A stretch of DNA of 41,995 bases from Candidatus Thorarchaeota archaeon (GCA_016840385.1 JAEOSL010000015.1:1-41995); one strand, 5' to 3'; shown: positions 7,939 to 17,393, counted from the first letter of the stretch. A program made the numbers and translations. Notes: a model not told the origin generated them from the letters alone.

Positions 7939-10122
7939 GTGGAAGAACGGCTAGGAACTCTTGCTTGGTCAATAGTCAGTGATGTTCATAGTCGTTTAGA
8001 ATCGGAAGTATCAGACGAGCCTCGATTATTGACTGAGGCTACTCGTCTAGCCTCACTGAACCTAGTTCTAAAATGTAGAGTAGATGAGTTTCTTTTACAG
8101 AACCTTTCATTTGAAGGAGATCGTGCTGGTATTTCAAAAAGGAATGTTCGCGATTTAGCAATGCGAATAGGTGATTCAAAATCCTCGATTCCTGAAACCA
8201 AAATTCAGAAACTCTCACCAACTGATTTTGCGAATCTCCTTGGTTGGATACATTCTCTTGGTTCATATCGTCTTCCATTGTCCCTCAATCATGGCTCGTT
8301 CCAAAGAACCCTTGGAGCATACTATACTCCTCAATCAGTAGCTGATTACATTGTCAATTTGGCAATGAATGATAGTTTAGAAAAACAAGTTCGCGCGATT
8401 TCTAAAAACGGAGTATCTTCCCTTGAAAACTTTGTATCTCAGAAAATATTGGACCCCGCATGTGGCGCAGGCGTGTTTCTTATTTCCGTGGCTAATTTGA
8501 TGCACTCATTCACAAAGAAAGCAATTACCAGAGCTAAGGAATCTGCTGTTTCAAAATCAGATATTCAAGATATCTTATCAAATAGTCAACCAAATCTGTA
8601 CGGTGTTGACTTAGACTCAGGTGCGTTGGAAGTAGCAGATATTTCCTTGCGTCTTCTTTTTGGGAATGGATCTGGAGTACTTCCTGATTCAATGATTGGC
8701 AAGACTTTGAAGAATGGGGATTCGTTGATTTCATTTCGGGGTCTTGAAGGTAAATCAAACCATGAGCGTTTCTTCAGGGGGCCAATGAACATCAATGCTT
8801 TTGAATGGCAAAATGAATTTCCAGAGATATTTTCTGGAACAATGGATGGATTTGATTTTGTTGTTATGAATCCTCCATATGCGCGACTCAAACCGAACCT
8901 AGCAGAATTTCTCCGGGAACGCCTTGCTAGTGGAGAACGAGAGATTCACACAGCTATCTATGATGACCATAAGATCAACATTCGCGAAGCAATTAACTAT
9001 TTCAGAAAATCCAACGAATATCGTTTCACAACTAGTTACTCCATCAATACTTACCAGCTCTTTGTAGAAAGAGCACTACGGCTAACTAGAATGGGCGGAC
9101 ATATTGGTTGCATTGTCCCTTCCAATATTTTGGGTGATGTCTCAGCTCAACGATTGAGGGAGCATTTACTCCAGCAAAATAATTTGAAGACAATAGATGA
9201 TTTTCCTGAAACCTCTCGAATGTTTCCTGGAGTTACTCAGTCTGTATCAATTATTACAATTGAGAAAGGTGGACATACCGACAGTATTGAGGTTGGTTTC
9301 AATCGACTAGGACTGAAGGATGCATTAGAGAGTAAGCGGATGAAAATCAAACAAGACCGTATTCTAAGAACGATGGGCTCAACACTTACAATTCCTCGAA
9401 TCGATGCAATTGGTTTCAAGTTACTTGATACACTACATTCTCATCCTTCTCTTGGATCAATATCTGATGTTGTAATTCGTCGCGGTGAACTAGATCTTAC
9501 AATCAACAAAAATGCGATTACATCAAATGAAACTAACACTAGACTTGTCAGAGGTTCACACATCTCACGATTTGCCTTGATAGAGAGTCGACACAAATCT
9601 GAATTTGTTAAGAAGCGCATACTTGAGAAAGCTCTTGAAACTTCAACGCGTGCTGAGCATATCAATATGGATCGGATTGCCTGTCAACAGGTTTCTAACA
9701 TGGGCCAAAGGTGGCGACTTAAGTTCGCGCAAATCCAACCTGGTTCAGTTCTTGCCAATTCCTGCAACTATGTTGTAGTAAGCAAGAATGCGAACGAATA
9801 CAATATTGATTACCTACTTGGCATTCTGAATTCAGAACTAATGAATTGGAGATTTCAAATCAGTAACTTCAACAATCACGTATCCATACGCGAGTTGCAA
9901 AATCTCCCCATCGCATCACCAAAAAATGATCGAAAGATTGTTAGAGATATCCAGAAAGCTGTTCGCAAACTCGACTATCATTCTATCGAAGCTAATGTCT
10001 TCGCTCTCTATGGATTTGGACTGCGACAGGCAAAATCAATTCTTGAATTACGAAAGACACCTCATGACGAGAAGAAGCAAATCCTAGAGAACCTATCACA
10101 GCTGATTAAATCCAACGTATAA
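7939..10122 (+). CDS. N6-adenine DNA methyltransferase, TaqI/Eco57I type
   Basis: The 727-residue protein has an N-terminal helical part (1-125), the typical GAYYTPQSVADYIV entry, S-adenosylmethionine motif I DPACGAGVF (172-180) and catalytic motif NPPY (311-314), which define a gamma-class N6-adenine methylase. Residues about 490-690 look like a TaqI-type target-recognition domain (RRGELDL, RGSHISRF, YLLGILNSELMNW, ELQNLPIA). The start is GTG after a GAGGT site. I see no PD-(D/E)xK nuclease motif at either end, so it is a stand-alone methylase or the modification half of a system whose nuclease is elsewhere or lost. It is followed 38 bases later by a cytosine methyltransferase on the same strand. 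Confidence 0.9.
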   Translation: MEERLGTLAWSIVSDVHSRLESEVSDEPRLLTEATRLASLNLVLKCRVDEFLLQNLSFEGDRAGISKRNVRDLAMRIGDSKSSIPETKIQKLSPTDFANLLGWIHSLGSYRLPLSLNHGSFQRTLGAYYTPQSVADYIVNLAMNDSLEKQVRAISKNGVSSLENFVSQKILDPACGAGVFLISVANLMHSFTKKAITRAKESAVSKSDIQDILSNSQPNLYGVDLDSGALEVADISLRLLFGNGSGVLPDSMIGKTLKNGDSLISFRGLEGKSNHERFFRGPMNINAFEWQNEFPEIFSGTMDGFDFVVMNPPYARLKPNLAEFLRERLASGEREIHTAIYDDHKINIREAINYFRKSNEYRFTTSYSINTYQLFVERALRLTRMGGHIGCIVPSNILGDVSAQRLREHLLQQNNLKTIDDFPETSRMFPGVTQSVSIITIEKGGHTDSIEVGFNRLGLKDALESKRMKIKQDRILRTMGSTLTIPRIDAIGFKLLDTLHSHPSLGSISDVVIRRGELDLTINKNAITSNETNTRLVRGSHISRFALIESRHKSEFVKKRILEKALETSTRAEHINMDRIACQQVSNMGQRWRLKFAQIQPGSVLANSCNYVVVSKNANEYNIDYLLGILNSELMNWRFQISNFNNHVSIRELQNLPIASPKNDRKIVRDIQKAVRKLDYHSIEANVFALYGFGLRQAKSILELRKTPHDEKKQILENLSQLIKSNV

Positions 10123-10160
10123 GACAAACTCTTTCATATCCTTTTGTTGAACGATTTCTT

Positions 10161-11390
10161 GTGACTCTCACCACAGCAATTCCAGAAGTTCAGGCACAAG
10201 AAGCAGAGAGATTGCTATTCAATCATATATGTGCAACACTCAGTGAGCTAGATATGGAAGTGGTGATGAACGTACCACCGGGTGGGAATTGGATGAACCT
10301 ACCTGAAACCACTATAGCAAAGTCCGCGAGATTAACTCAGATCAAGAAGTCAGGCGGTAGGACTACTTACTATGGTAGATTGAATTCAGGGATGCCTAGC
10401 TATACTGTCAATACTTACTTCAATCGACCGGGAAATGGCACATTTATACATCCAATTCAAAACCGACTTATCTCAATGCGAGAGGCTGCTAGATTACAAT
10501 CATTCCCCGATCGATACCGATTTTTGGGTAGCTTGAGTTCACGCTACAAACAGATTGGAAATGCTGTACCTCCCCTTCTAGCTAGATCTCTAGGAGAAAA
10601 AATACCGAAGGGATTGTGTGTAGACCTATTCTGCGGCGCTGGTGGTCTTTCTGAAGGTCTGGAACAAGCGGGACACAACACTATCCTTTCTTCTGATTCA
10701 AATACAAATATGTGTGAAACCTTTCAGTTCAACAACCCAAAGACCAGAGTCATTCAGAGTGATCTCCACAACAAAGAGGATGTAGAAAATCTACTAGAGA
10801 ATATCGAATCTGAACTGAACGGACGAACACTCCAGCTACTTGCTGGTGGTCCTCCCTGCCAAGGTTTCTCAACTGCAGGAAAATGGAATCCCGCTGATGT
10901 TAGAAACTCGTTGCTCTTCAAGACACTCGATTTAATCCGAGGACTCGAACCTGAGTATGTTCTTTTAGAAAATGTACCTGGATTACGATCAATGCAGAAG
11001 GGAAAACTGCTTGAGTCTTTCATTGGCTCACTTGAATCTGAAGGATACAAAACACAGACCTATCTTTTGAAAGCAGAGCAATTTGGTGTTCCTCAGCGAA
11101 GAAGAAGAATATTCATTGTCGCAAATCGAAATGACATCCCTATCGATGACCCCGACGTGAAACTTGCTCCTATTGCCCGAGGTAAAACGCGATATGATGC
11201 TCATATCGAAAATAATGGTCTTCCCGTTCCAGTAACAGTTTCTGAAGCAATATCCGACTTACCTGCTATTTCTTCAGGTAAAGGTTCTGACGTAAGTGAA
11301 TACAATCAAGAGTGGATTACCTCCAACTATCAACGATTGATGAGAGGGATAATTTCTCTCGATGATTTCATCTCTATGAGAACCAAGTAA
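10161..11390 (+). CDS. circularly permuted DNA (cytosine-C5) methyltransferase
   Basis: All key C5-methylase motifs are present but in rotated order. Residues 33-45 contain the PPGGNWMNLP element normally close to the target-recognition region; then motif IX (REAARLQSFPD) and motif X (QIGNAVPP, from residue 131) come before motif I (DLFCGAGG, from D155), motif IV with the catalytic cysteine (GGPPCQGFS, C233), motif VI (ENV, 270-272) and motif VIII (QRRRRIF). The C-terminus stops where an unpermuted enzyme would run into the target-recognition region. The protein is full length for a C5-methylase (409 residues) and the catalytic residues are intact, so it should be active. The start is GTG. 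It lies between the adenine methylase and the gene at 11400, which begins 9 bases after its stop. Confidence 0.92.
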   Translation: MTLTTAIPEVQAQEAERLLFNHICATLSELDMEVVMNVPPGGNWMNLPETTIAKSARLTQIKKSGGRTTYYGRLNSGMPSYTVNTYFNRPGNGTFIHPIQNRLISMREAARLQSFPDRYRFLGSLSSRYKQIGNAVPPLLARSLGEKIPKGLCVDLFCGAGGLSEGLEQAGHNTILSSDSNTNMCETFQFNNPKTRVIQSDLHNKEDVENLLENIESELNGRTLQLLAGGPPCQGFSTAGKWNPADVRNSLLFKTLDLIRGLEPEYVLLENVPGLRSMQKGKLLESFIGSLESEGYKTQTYLLKAEQFGVPQRRRRIFIVANRNDIPIDDPDVKLAPIARGKTRYDAHIENNGLPVPVTVSEAISDLPAISSGKGSDVSEYNQEWITSNYQRLMRGIISLDDFISMRTK

Positions 11391-11399
11391 GGTTGATTA

Positions 11400-13160
11400 G
11401 TGATTGCTGATTCGTCAGGGTGTCAACTGATTTATTCCAAGTATGACATGGGAGATTGGAAGTTCTTGATAGCGAGTGCTACTCTGTTTGACCTACTAGG
11501 TTCCAAGGTACTCGCATCACTGCATTTCACTACGTCTGAAATAACAGATGAATTTCTTCAGAGTGCTGTCCTTGAATACTATAATCTAATTGAAGAAAAT
11601 GCAGCACAGAAGTTCATTACTACCAAGATTGGCGACCGAGCAATAAGTGTCCTGAAAGTCGGGGAAGTTACTGTACTCATCGTAATTGGTGATTCTGATG
11701 CATTCACAGAAGCTGAGATTACGAACATCAAGAAACTTGATTGGCATGTGACTGATGAAATCGAGAGCACTTCGGTTCGCGACTTCAAAGATGGCTTTCA
11801 GAAAATAGCTGATATGCATCTGAGAACCCCTGTGAACGTGTGTCTAGTGACGGTTGTAGAACCACCTCCAGAAGACATGACTGCATCTGCAGTTGAGTTG
11901 ATGGTCAAGAATAAAGGTGCCGAGAGAAATGTCCTTTCTCAACCAATTTACATTGGGCCCAATTCAATACGGGTCACTCAATATCACTATCACGAAATAA
12001 TCGATAATGAATGGCCTGTTGAGCTCTCATCTATTGATGTATTTGCAGTAGTTGTTTCTGGAATACTTTCTGAAGGAGACCAAGTAGAAGAAGCTGTAGA
12101 GAAGATACGATCCAATAGTACTGCTAGTATTGTTGTAGTTCCTGGATCTGATGACGAGCTTGAACGTGCTCGCGATATCGAGATGAAATTGGGAATTGAT
12201 CTTTGTGATTCCGTTTCTCCAAAACCAACCCATCTTCTCTTGTCCATTATGGCATATGGTGGACTCAGTGATTTACATCCAGAACTTGCACGAGAGAAAT
12301 GGATTATTGAAGAAGAAGTTGATCAAGCACCAGAATCTATTTCCTCTGATGATGTTGAGCTTGGTCATCAAGCATTCTTTGTAGTAGACCGAAATACTGG
12401 TGAGGCTGCATACAGTTACTACTATGAGGAACGTTCACGTTTCCTAGATGTGGCTCCTAACATTACAGCGGCCATCACATCATTCAAAATTGATCATACG
12501 TCACCAACGGAAACCTCTGTTTTTCGTACAGGAGACCTGAGCTATATCACCATTGAACGTGATAACTACATATTCACTCTAATTACAGGAAAGGATGCAG
12601 ATGTTGAAGCACTACGCTCTCGCTTCTCCTTTCTCCCTGACCTTTTCTTTGATGAAGTTCCCCCAATATATGACATTCCTACCGACCTCTTTCGTTCTCC
12701 ATTATTTACTCTGAAGTTACTCGCTACTCTACCGCCAGAAAAATTCGCGGGGAAAATTGCACCGATTCAGAAACGTGCTCTAATTTGGGATCGGTTCGAA
12801 CATCCACCCGTCCGAGATTTTCTTGAAGCAGTATGGCATCGTCTTGATGGATCTCTCTCGATGTCTCGTCTGGTACCCGGAAAGGGACCTGAACTTATCC
12901 TAGGTGCAATACATCTATTGCTGAGACTCGAATCGATAGATTGTGTGATCCGGATTCTACTTGAGGATGTTCCAATCATAGCGAAAACTCCCGATGCTAA
13001 CATTCTATCATTATACGCAGACCTTGAAACAATCTTGGAGTATGTCGATGGCGACCTCACCATCTTCAGTATTGCAAAAGCTATGGAATTAGACCCGAGT
13101 GTTTTGGTAGCGGTATTTACTGAACTACACAAACGGGGAATCATTACATTCAAAGAATAA
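11400..13160 (+). CDS. large protein with two longin-like domains and a GTPase-like core lacking the P-loop
   Basis: I know no named family for this 586-residue protein. By eye it reads as: a longin/roadblock-like domain (about 1-120, opening IADSSGCQLIY); an alpha/beta Rossmann or GTPase-like segment (about 138-290) with strands VNVCLVTVV, SIRVTQYHYHEI, IDVFAVVVSG and ASIVVVPGSDD in the order of a small GTPase but with no GxxxxGK(S/T), no DxxG and no NKxD; a second longin-like domain (about 325-425, AFFVVDRNTGEAAYSYYYEE then YITIERDNYIFTLITG); and a helical tail ending in a winged helix (about 535-586). This parallels the active GTPase encoded next (13253). The start is GTG with AAGGT upstream, 9 bases after the methylase stop. 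A regulatory partner or pseudo-GTPase subunit is my inference. Confidence 0.7.
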   Translation: MIADSSGCQLIYSKYDMGDWKFLIASATLFDLLGSKVLASLHFTTSEITDEFLQSAVLEYYNLIEENAAQKFITTKIGDRAISVLKVGEVTVLIVIGDSDAFTEAEITNIKKLDWHVTDEIESTSVRDFKDGFQKIADMHLRTPVNVCLVTVVEPPPEDMTASAVELMVKNKGAERNVLSQPIYIGPNSIRVTQYHYHEIIDNEWPVELSSIDVFAVVVSGILSEGDQVEEAVEKIRSNSTASIVVVPGSDDELERARDIEMKLGIDLCDSVSPKPTHLLLSIMAYGGLSDLHPELAREKWIIEEEVDQAPESISSDDVELGHQAFFVVDRNTGEAAYSYYYEERSRFLDVAPNITAAITSFKIDHTSPTETSVFRTGDLSYITIERDNYIFTLITGKDADVEALRSRFSFLPDLFFDEVPPIYDIPTDLFRSPLFTLKLLATLPPEKFAGKIAPIQKRALIWDRFEHPPVRDFLEAVWHRLDGSLSMSRLVPGKGPELILGAIHLLLRLESIDCVIRILLEDVPIIAKTPDANILSLYADLETILEYVDGDLTIFSIAKAMELDPSVLVAVFTELHKRGIITFKE

Positions 13161-13252
13161 GCACATCACAGTAACCTTGAAAGGAGCAAGAAAGATAAAT
13201 AACACCTAAAAACCGTCACGAGTTTGAACACAAACACGGAATGTGAAAAGTC

Positions 13253-15217
13253 ATGATACACAACGTTCTCCTCATTGGAAAGGACCAAGGTGACGTTGTA
13301 GTGAGAACAAGATTTTGGAAGATCGACTTTGAAGATAGTGACATCGTTGATTTTCTACGAGGTTTTGGCGACCTCCTGACAACTCAAGGATTAGCTCCTG
13401 ACACTCCCGTGTTCGTAGCAGAGAAACACAAAGTTTTCCACTCTGAAGTAGATGGAGAAATGCTGCTTCTTTTCGTGACTGACGGTCGTGATGAAGACCG
13501 AGTTATTCAGCACCGCGTTCGAGAAGGTGCTGCAAGAATTTCTACTGCACTCCGTGGTAATAGTATGGGCTACATTCGGGATAATCTCGATGAAATCCTT
13601 GGAGAACTCATATTTACAAGATTCAAAGTATCATTCGTCGGTAGCGGTGGTGTCGGTAAGAGCACACTACTTCGACTACTGTTCGGAAAGGAACCTGCAC
13701 CTGGTGGCTATACTCCCACAATCAATGTGGCCGTAGACTCATCAGAAACGATTCAATTCGGTACTTTCCTCGTTACGGTCTGGGACTTCGCGGGGCAAGC
13801 AGTATTCCAGGACCTCTGGAGTTTCTATTTCTCGGGAACTGATGTTATCTTTCTTGTGACGGACAGTTCATTCAGAAATGTGATGCAGACCAAGTCCCTC
13901 TTACGAAATATCCGTAAAGAGGCTCCAGCAGTTCCCCTATTCATTATTGCCAACAAACAGGACCTACCGGAATCAATGAAGGCTGATAAGATCAAGCGTC
14001 TTCTTGGAGCTCCAACATTCCAGATGGTGGCTACTGACAAGACTAGACGAGAAGAGTTCATTCGTCTCATGCTCGAGGTAGCAGCAAAGACAGTGGGAGT
14101 AACTCTTCCAGAGCTACCAATCTCCGAGATGATTACCGTTAGACGAGGTACCGAGGAAATTAAAAAACCCGATGAAAGAGCAAGGGATACTCAAACAGGT
14201 GGATTTGAAGTAGTTCCCGATGGTATCACAACGGACATTTCTGAAATCACTTCAAGAACTGGGGAATCGACCACTACAACACAGGCAGGACCTACAACAA
14301 AAACAACAACTACAGCCGAGCAACCTGAAGTTTCAACTGAAACTGAACTTGTTGCTGAAGTTGTTCCTGACCGTTCACAGATTCTTCATCTTATGCTCAT
14401 CATTCAACAAGAAGGAATACCCGATGTTGCATACCATCTAAACTATGCAGATGAAGATATTGACAAGAATGCTGTTGCATCATTGATATCTGCTCTAGAC
14501 TCATTTGGAGGTATTGATGGTGGGTCAAATGATGATGGTACAAGTACTACTAATGCGCTTGAAACCATTGAGCACGAAGGAAATCTTGTAATGATTGAGA
14601 AGTCCAAGAATTTCCTGATGGCCCTGATTGTAACAAACAAGAGTGAAGAAGCGGAACAGAGAAAGACCTTGAACTCACTGCTCTTGGGCATCGAACAGAA
14701 ATACCATGATATTTGGGACTCATGGGATGGTGATCTTGCTATCTTTGAAACTTCGATGTTCGAAGTACTGACTGAAATGCCGCTTGTGCCAGTGAGCTTC
14801 GACTATGTTGTCAGAGCTAGAGAGGCTGGACGCCCATTACCATTCAACAGTCGCGAAGTTGGCAAAGCTGTTGTTGAAGTCAAGACCGCAATCGAGAGCA
14901 ATGAAACTGTTGGTGGACTTGTAAGAAGTTTGGACATTCCGCGTGAGATTGTAACTGGTTGCCTGCAATTAATGAACAAGTATGGTTGGATTGACTTCAA
15001 GGTAGAAATCGGACCTGCAAGTGTTCTGATGAAACGTGGTGTCGTTGATGAAGAGACCGAGAAGGCATATGGTCAAGTGGTCGTCAAGTTTGTAGATCTC
15101 TGTGAAGGAACTACCTCACTAGAAGATGTTGTTCGTAAATTGAATGTGAGTCTTCCAGCTATGAAATTTGTTGCAACTAAACTTGTCTTAGACGGTGTTC
15201 TGGAAGTTGTTGCATAA
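13253..15217 (+). CDS. longin - Arf-like GTPase - longin - winged-helix protein
   Basis: The 654-residue product starts with a sigma-adaptin-like longin domain (1-118; IHNVLLIGKDQGDVVVRTRF, later EMLLLFVTD). An Arf/Rab-type GTPase domain follows (about 122-285): G1 GSGGVGKS (130-137), a switch-I threonine in YTPTIN, G3 WDFAGQ (177-182), G4 NKQD (234-237) and a G5-like ATDK. A Thr-rich linker (about 300-372) leads to a second longin-like domain (about 375-510; LHLMLIIQQEG, NLVMIEKSKNFLMALIV) and two helix-turn-helix-like units (about 540-600 and 610-654). Because longin comes first, there is no N-terminal amphipathic helix as in Arf. Longin plus small GTPase recalls eukaryotic trafficking modules (SRX/SR-beta, Rag-type heterodimers). 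It should bind and hydrolyse GTP; the pathway is unknown. A separate promoter is possible in the 92-base gap upstream. Confidence 0.88.
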   Translation: MIHNVLLIGKDQGDVVVRTRFWKIDFEDSDIVDFLRGFGDLLTTQGLAPDTPVFVAEKHKVFHSEVDGEMLLLFVTDGRDEDRVIQHRVREGAARISTALRGNSMGYIRDNLDEILGELIFTRFKVSFVGSGGVGKSTLLRLLFGKEPAPGGYTPTINVAVDSSETIQFGTFLVTVWDFAGQAVFQDLWSFYFSGTDVIFLVTDSSFRNVMQTKSLLRNIRKEAPAVPLFIIANKQDLPESMKADKIKRLLGAPTFQMVATDKTRREEFIRLMLEVAAKTVGVTLPELPISEMITVRRGTEEIKKPDERARDTQTGGFEVVPDGITTDISEITSRTGESTTTTQAGPTTKTTTTAEQPEVSTETELVAEVVPDRSQILHLMLIIQQEGIPDVAYHLNYADEDIDKNAVASLISALDSFGGIDGGSNDDGTSTTNALETIEHEGNLVMIEKSKNFLMALIVTNKSEEAEQRKTLNSLLLGIEQKYHDIWDSWDGDLAIFETSMFEVLTEMPLVPVSFDYVVRAREAGRPLPFNSREVGKAVVEVKTAIESNETVGGLVRSLDIPREIVTGCLQLMNKYGWIDFKVEIGPASVLMKRGVVDEETEKAYGQVVVKFVDLCEGTTSLEDVVRKLNVSLPAMKFVATKLVLDGVLEVVA

Positions 15218-15228
15218 CTGATAACCGA

Positions 15229-17367
15229 CTAAGTTGGTATCACAATTCTCTCTTTGTACTGTGGAATCATTATTCCCTTGGGTTGAGAATAAGTTGGAGT
15301 ATGTACCATTATCTTCTTTCCCTTGCAGGAGCCAATGTAGTTTTCCAGATTTGTTGCTGATGAATGAGCGCTAAGTCTAGCATATTCTACATGACACTCA
15401 TGCGGTTCATATCCATGCAATAGGTTCCACCCTGGAGTTCGAGGAGCTAGATATCCACAGGGAATCACTGCAGCTTTGGGATTATCCCGTTGCTCATTGA
15501 AATGATGCCTTGCTAGTCCACCAGACATCATCCCTCCTCCAGCTACAAGGACATCATTCTGTTCAAGGTGGACTCTGTTCTTCTTCATGCTCTCCCAGCT
15601 ACCGGTCACTCCAACCATCTTTGTAACTCTTTCAGCCATACCTGTGACCATAACTTTCCTATTCTTGGTAATCCCTAATTCATCAAGCATGATTAGTATC
15701 TCTTGAGAGCGTCCAACTGCAAAACTTGGAATAATAACCGGTCCATGGTCTGCTATGGTTCGGCTCATTTGCTCTCCTACTTTAGCCCGATCGAAATCTT
15801 CTCTTGCCCAATAGGTTCCATCAAAGATGACGTAATCTGCGTCTGTTGGTAGATTTGCTCCTGGAAAGAGGGCTGACTTGTCCATATTGAAATCCCCAGT
15901 GTAGAGAATCTTCACACCTTCAATATCAATCAAGTAAACTGCACTTCCTGGTATGTGGCATGCGTCAAGTGGAGTAACCACAATTCCAGGCCCCACTTCG
16001 TTACTCTTTTCATATTCTAATTTCACATGGCTCTTGGTGACTTTCTGGATGTTTGTCTCGTTGAACCTAGACACCAGATCTAGCTTGTCGTATTTTCGTG
16101 GAGGCATTGGAGTACCGACCTTCAACGCATCATCCATCAAGATCTTAGTTACTCCACCGGTTGGACCAACTGAACACCATTTTCCACTGAATTCTTCATA
16201 GAGAATGGGTAGACCTCCAACATGGTCAAGATGAGAGTGACTTACTAAAACAGTATCAATCATTTCTAATTCTGGAACCCATTCAGGGATTCTGTGATTA
16301 GCAACTGACATTCCATAATCGAGTAAGATCCCTCCAGTATCGGTCTTGATGACAATCCCACTTCTCCCAATTCGAGGACCACCAAGGAATATAATCTCAA
16401 TCTTCTTTGTTTTTGTCGAGTATGCAACAGATGGAAGTAAGTCCATCCGAAGTTTCTGTGGGATAAGCTCGAAAATTACCGGGTCAACAGCATCACCTGG
16501 GGGTGGTGAGGATAGTTCTTGCAGGCGGGCTGGAAGAACTGTCTGGTTGTTTGTTTGAAATTTCTCCTTCTCAAAGACTTTCTTCATTGCTGCAACTGAA
16601 TCCTTGACAGACATATCTGAGCCAATTTCTTTCTGGGCTTTTTCGTAAGCCTCTTTCTTCTTTATTTTGAGAAGTTGCAGTTGAAGTGCATCTGGACCCC
16701 AATCTTTCAGACCATCTATCGAATCAAGGAAGGACATATCCTGTACTGCTTCTTTGAGATACTGTGGATGTCTTGCTACTGCATCCACGAGTCTATATTT
16801 CTCTGAATCCAGTTCTGACTGGATATCAATTCCCAGTTCAGTTCCCACTTCAGAAAATGACGATGGGTCAAAGTATGGAGCTCCGAGAAATTGAATCCAA
16901 TATCTAACTTCTTTCAGTATGTCTTCGATTGATTCTTTGTTTACTGCAGCATTATAGACTAGGGCTTTACGTAGCCACTTCTCTATAGGTGTTTGACCTC
17001 TGATATACCGCAATGAATACCTGTACAAGAACCTGAAATCTTCCTCATTGTAATTACCAAAGATTAAACCATGAAGACAGAGTGTCATTGCTTTGATGAT
17101 TTCGTCAGATGTGATTGTATCCTTTGCATCTCTGAATATTAACATCAATTGTTCATTTGCTTCCTCTGCTACCGCTAGAGAGGTTACGGTTTGATTCGAT
17201 GCTTTTGCAAGCTCAAAGACGATGAATTCTCTGGACTCACCGAAGAGACCTTCTCCCTTAGGAATCTGCTTTTCTTTCAGAGCTAGTTTGAGATCGCTCT
17301 CGGCTTGTGCAAAGTTCTGTTTGATCAATTTGTGTTTCGTCTTCGGGGGATTTTTCAATATGGTCAC
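15229..17367 (-). CDS. beta-CASP metallo-beta-lactamase ribonuclease-like protein with long N-terminal extension
   Basis: Residues about 325-712 form an MBL/beta-CASP nuclease of the CPSF73/RNase J superfamily: SHSHLDHVGG (H377, H379, D381, H382), HIPGSAVYLI, YTGDFN, the beta-CASP acidic motif in FDGTYW, PSFAVGRSQE, and the terminal AHSSATNL histidine motif. Zinc ligands all appear intact. Residues 1-320 are mainly helical, with no KH domains (the extension found in archaeal aCPSF1) and nothing I recognise. The enzyme is therefore probably active on RNA (endonuclease or 5' exonuclease), with an unusual N-terminal adaptor. The start is GTG. It is 26 bases downstream of the NAD-kinase-like gene, suggesting cotranscription. 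Confidence 0.85.
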   Translation of the reverse strand: MTILKNPPKTKHKLIKQNFAQAESDLKLALKEKQIPKGEGLFGESREFIVFELAKASNQTVTSLAVAEEANEQLMLIFRDAKDTITSDEIIKAMTLCLHGLIFGNYNEEDFRFLYRYSLRYIRGQTPIEKWLRKALVYNAAVNKESIEDILKEVRYWIQFLGAPYFDPSSFSEVGTELGIDIQSELDSEKYRLVDAVARHPQYLKEAVQDMSFLDSIDGLKDWGPDALQLQLLKIKKKEAYEKAQKEIGSDMSVKDSVAAMKKVFEKEKFQTNNQTVLPARLQELSSPPPGDAVDPVIFELIPQKLRMDLLPSVAYSTKTKKIEIIFLGGPRIGRSGIVIKTDTGGILLDYGMSVANHRIPEWVPELEMIDTVLVSHSHLDHVGGLPILYEEFSGKWCSVGPTGGVTKILMDDALKVGTPMPPRKYDKLDLVSRFNETNIQKVTKSHVKLEYEKSNEVGPGIVVTPLDACHIPGSAVYLIDIEGVKILYTGDFNMDKSALFPGANLPTDADYVIFDGTYWAREDFDRAKVGEQMSRTIADHGPVIIPSFAVGRSQEILIMLDELGITKNRKVMVTGMAERVTKMVGVTGSWESMKKNRVHLEQNDVLVAGGGMMSGGLARHHFNEQRDNPKAAVIPCGYLAPRTPGWNLLHGYEPHECHVEYARLSAHSSATNLENYIGSCKGKKIMVHTPTYSQPKGIMIPQYKERIVIPT

Positions 17368-17393
17368 ACTCTTGTCTATACGATTTCTTCAAC

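Noticed and set aside
7939..11390. Complete restriction-modification system
   Set aside because: Two methylases are clear but no endonuclease motif was found in either protein or in the flanking genes.
11990..12247. Antisense open frames within the longin-like gene
   Set aside because: They are shadows of a real gene on the other strand, with no Shine-Dalgarno site and no recognisable protein features.
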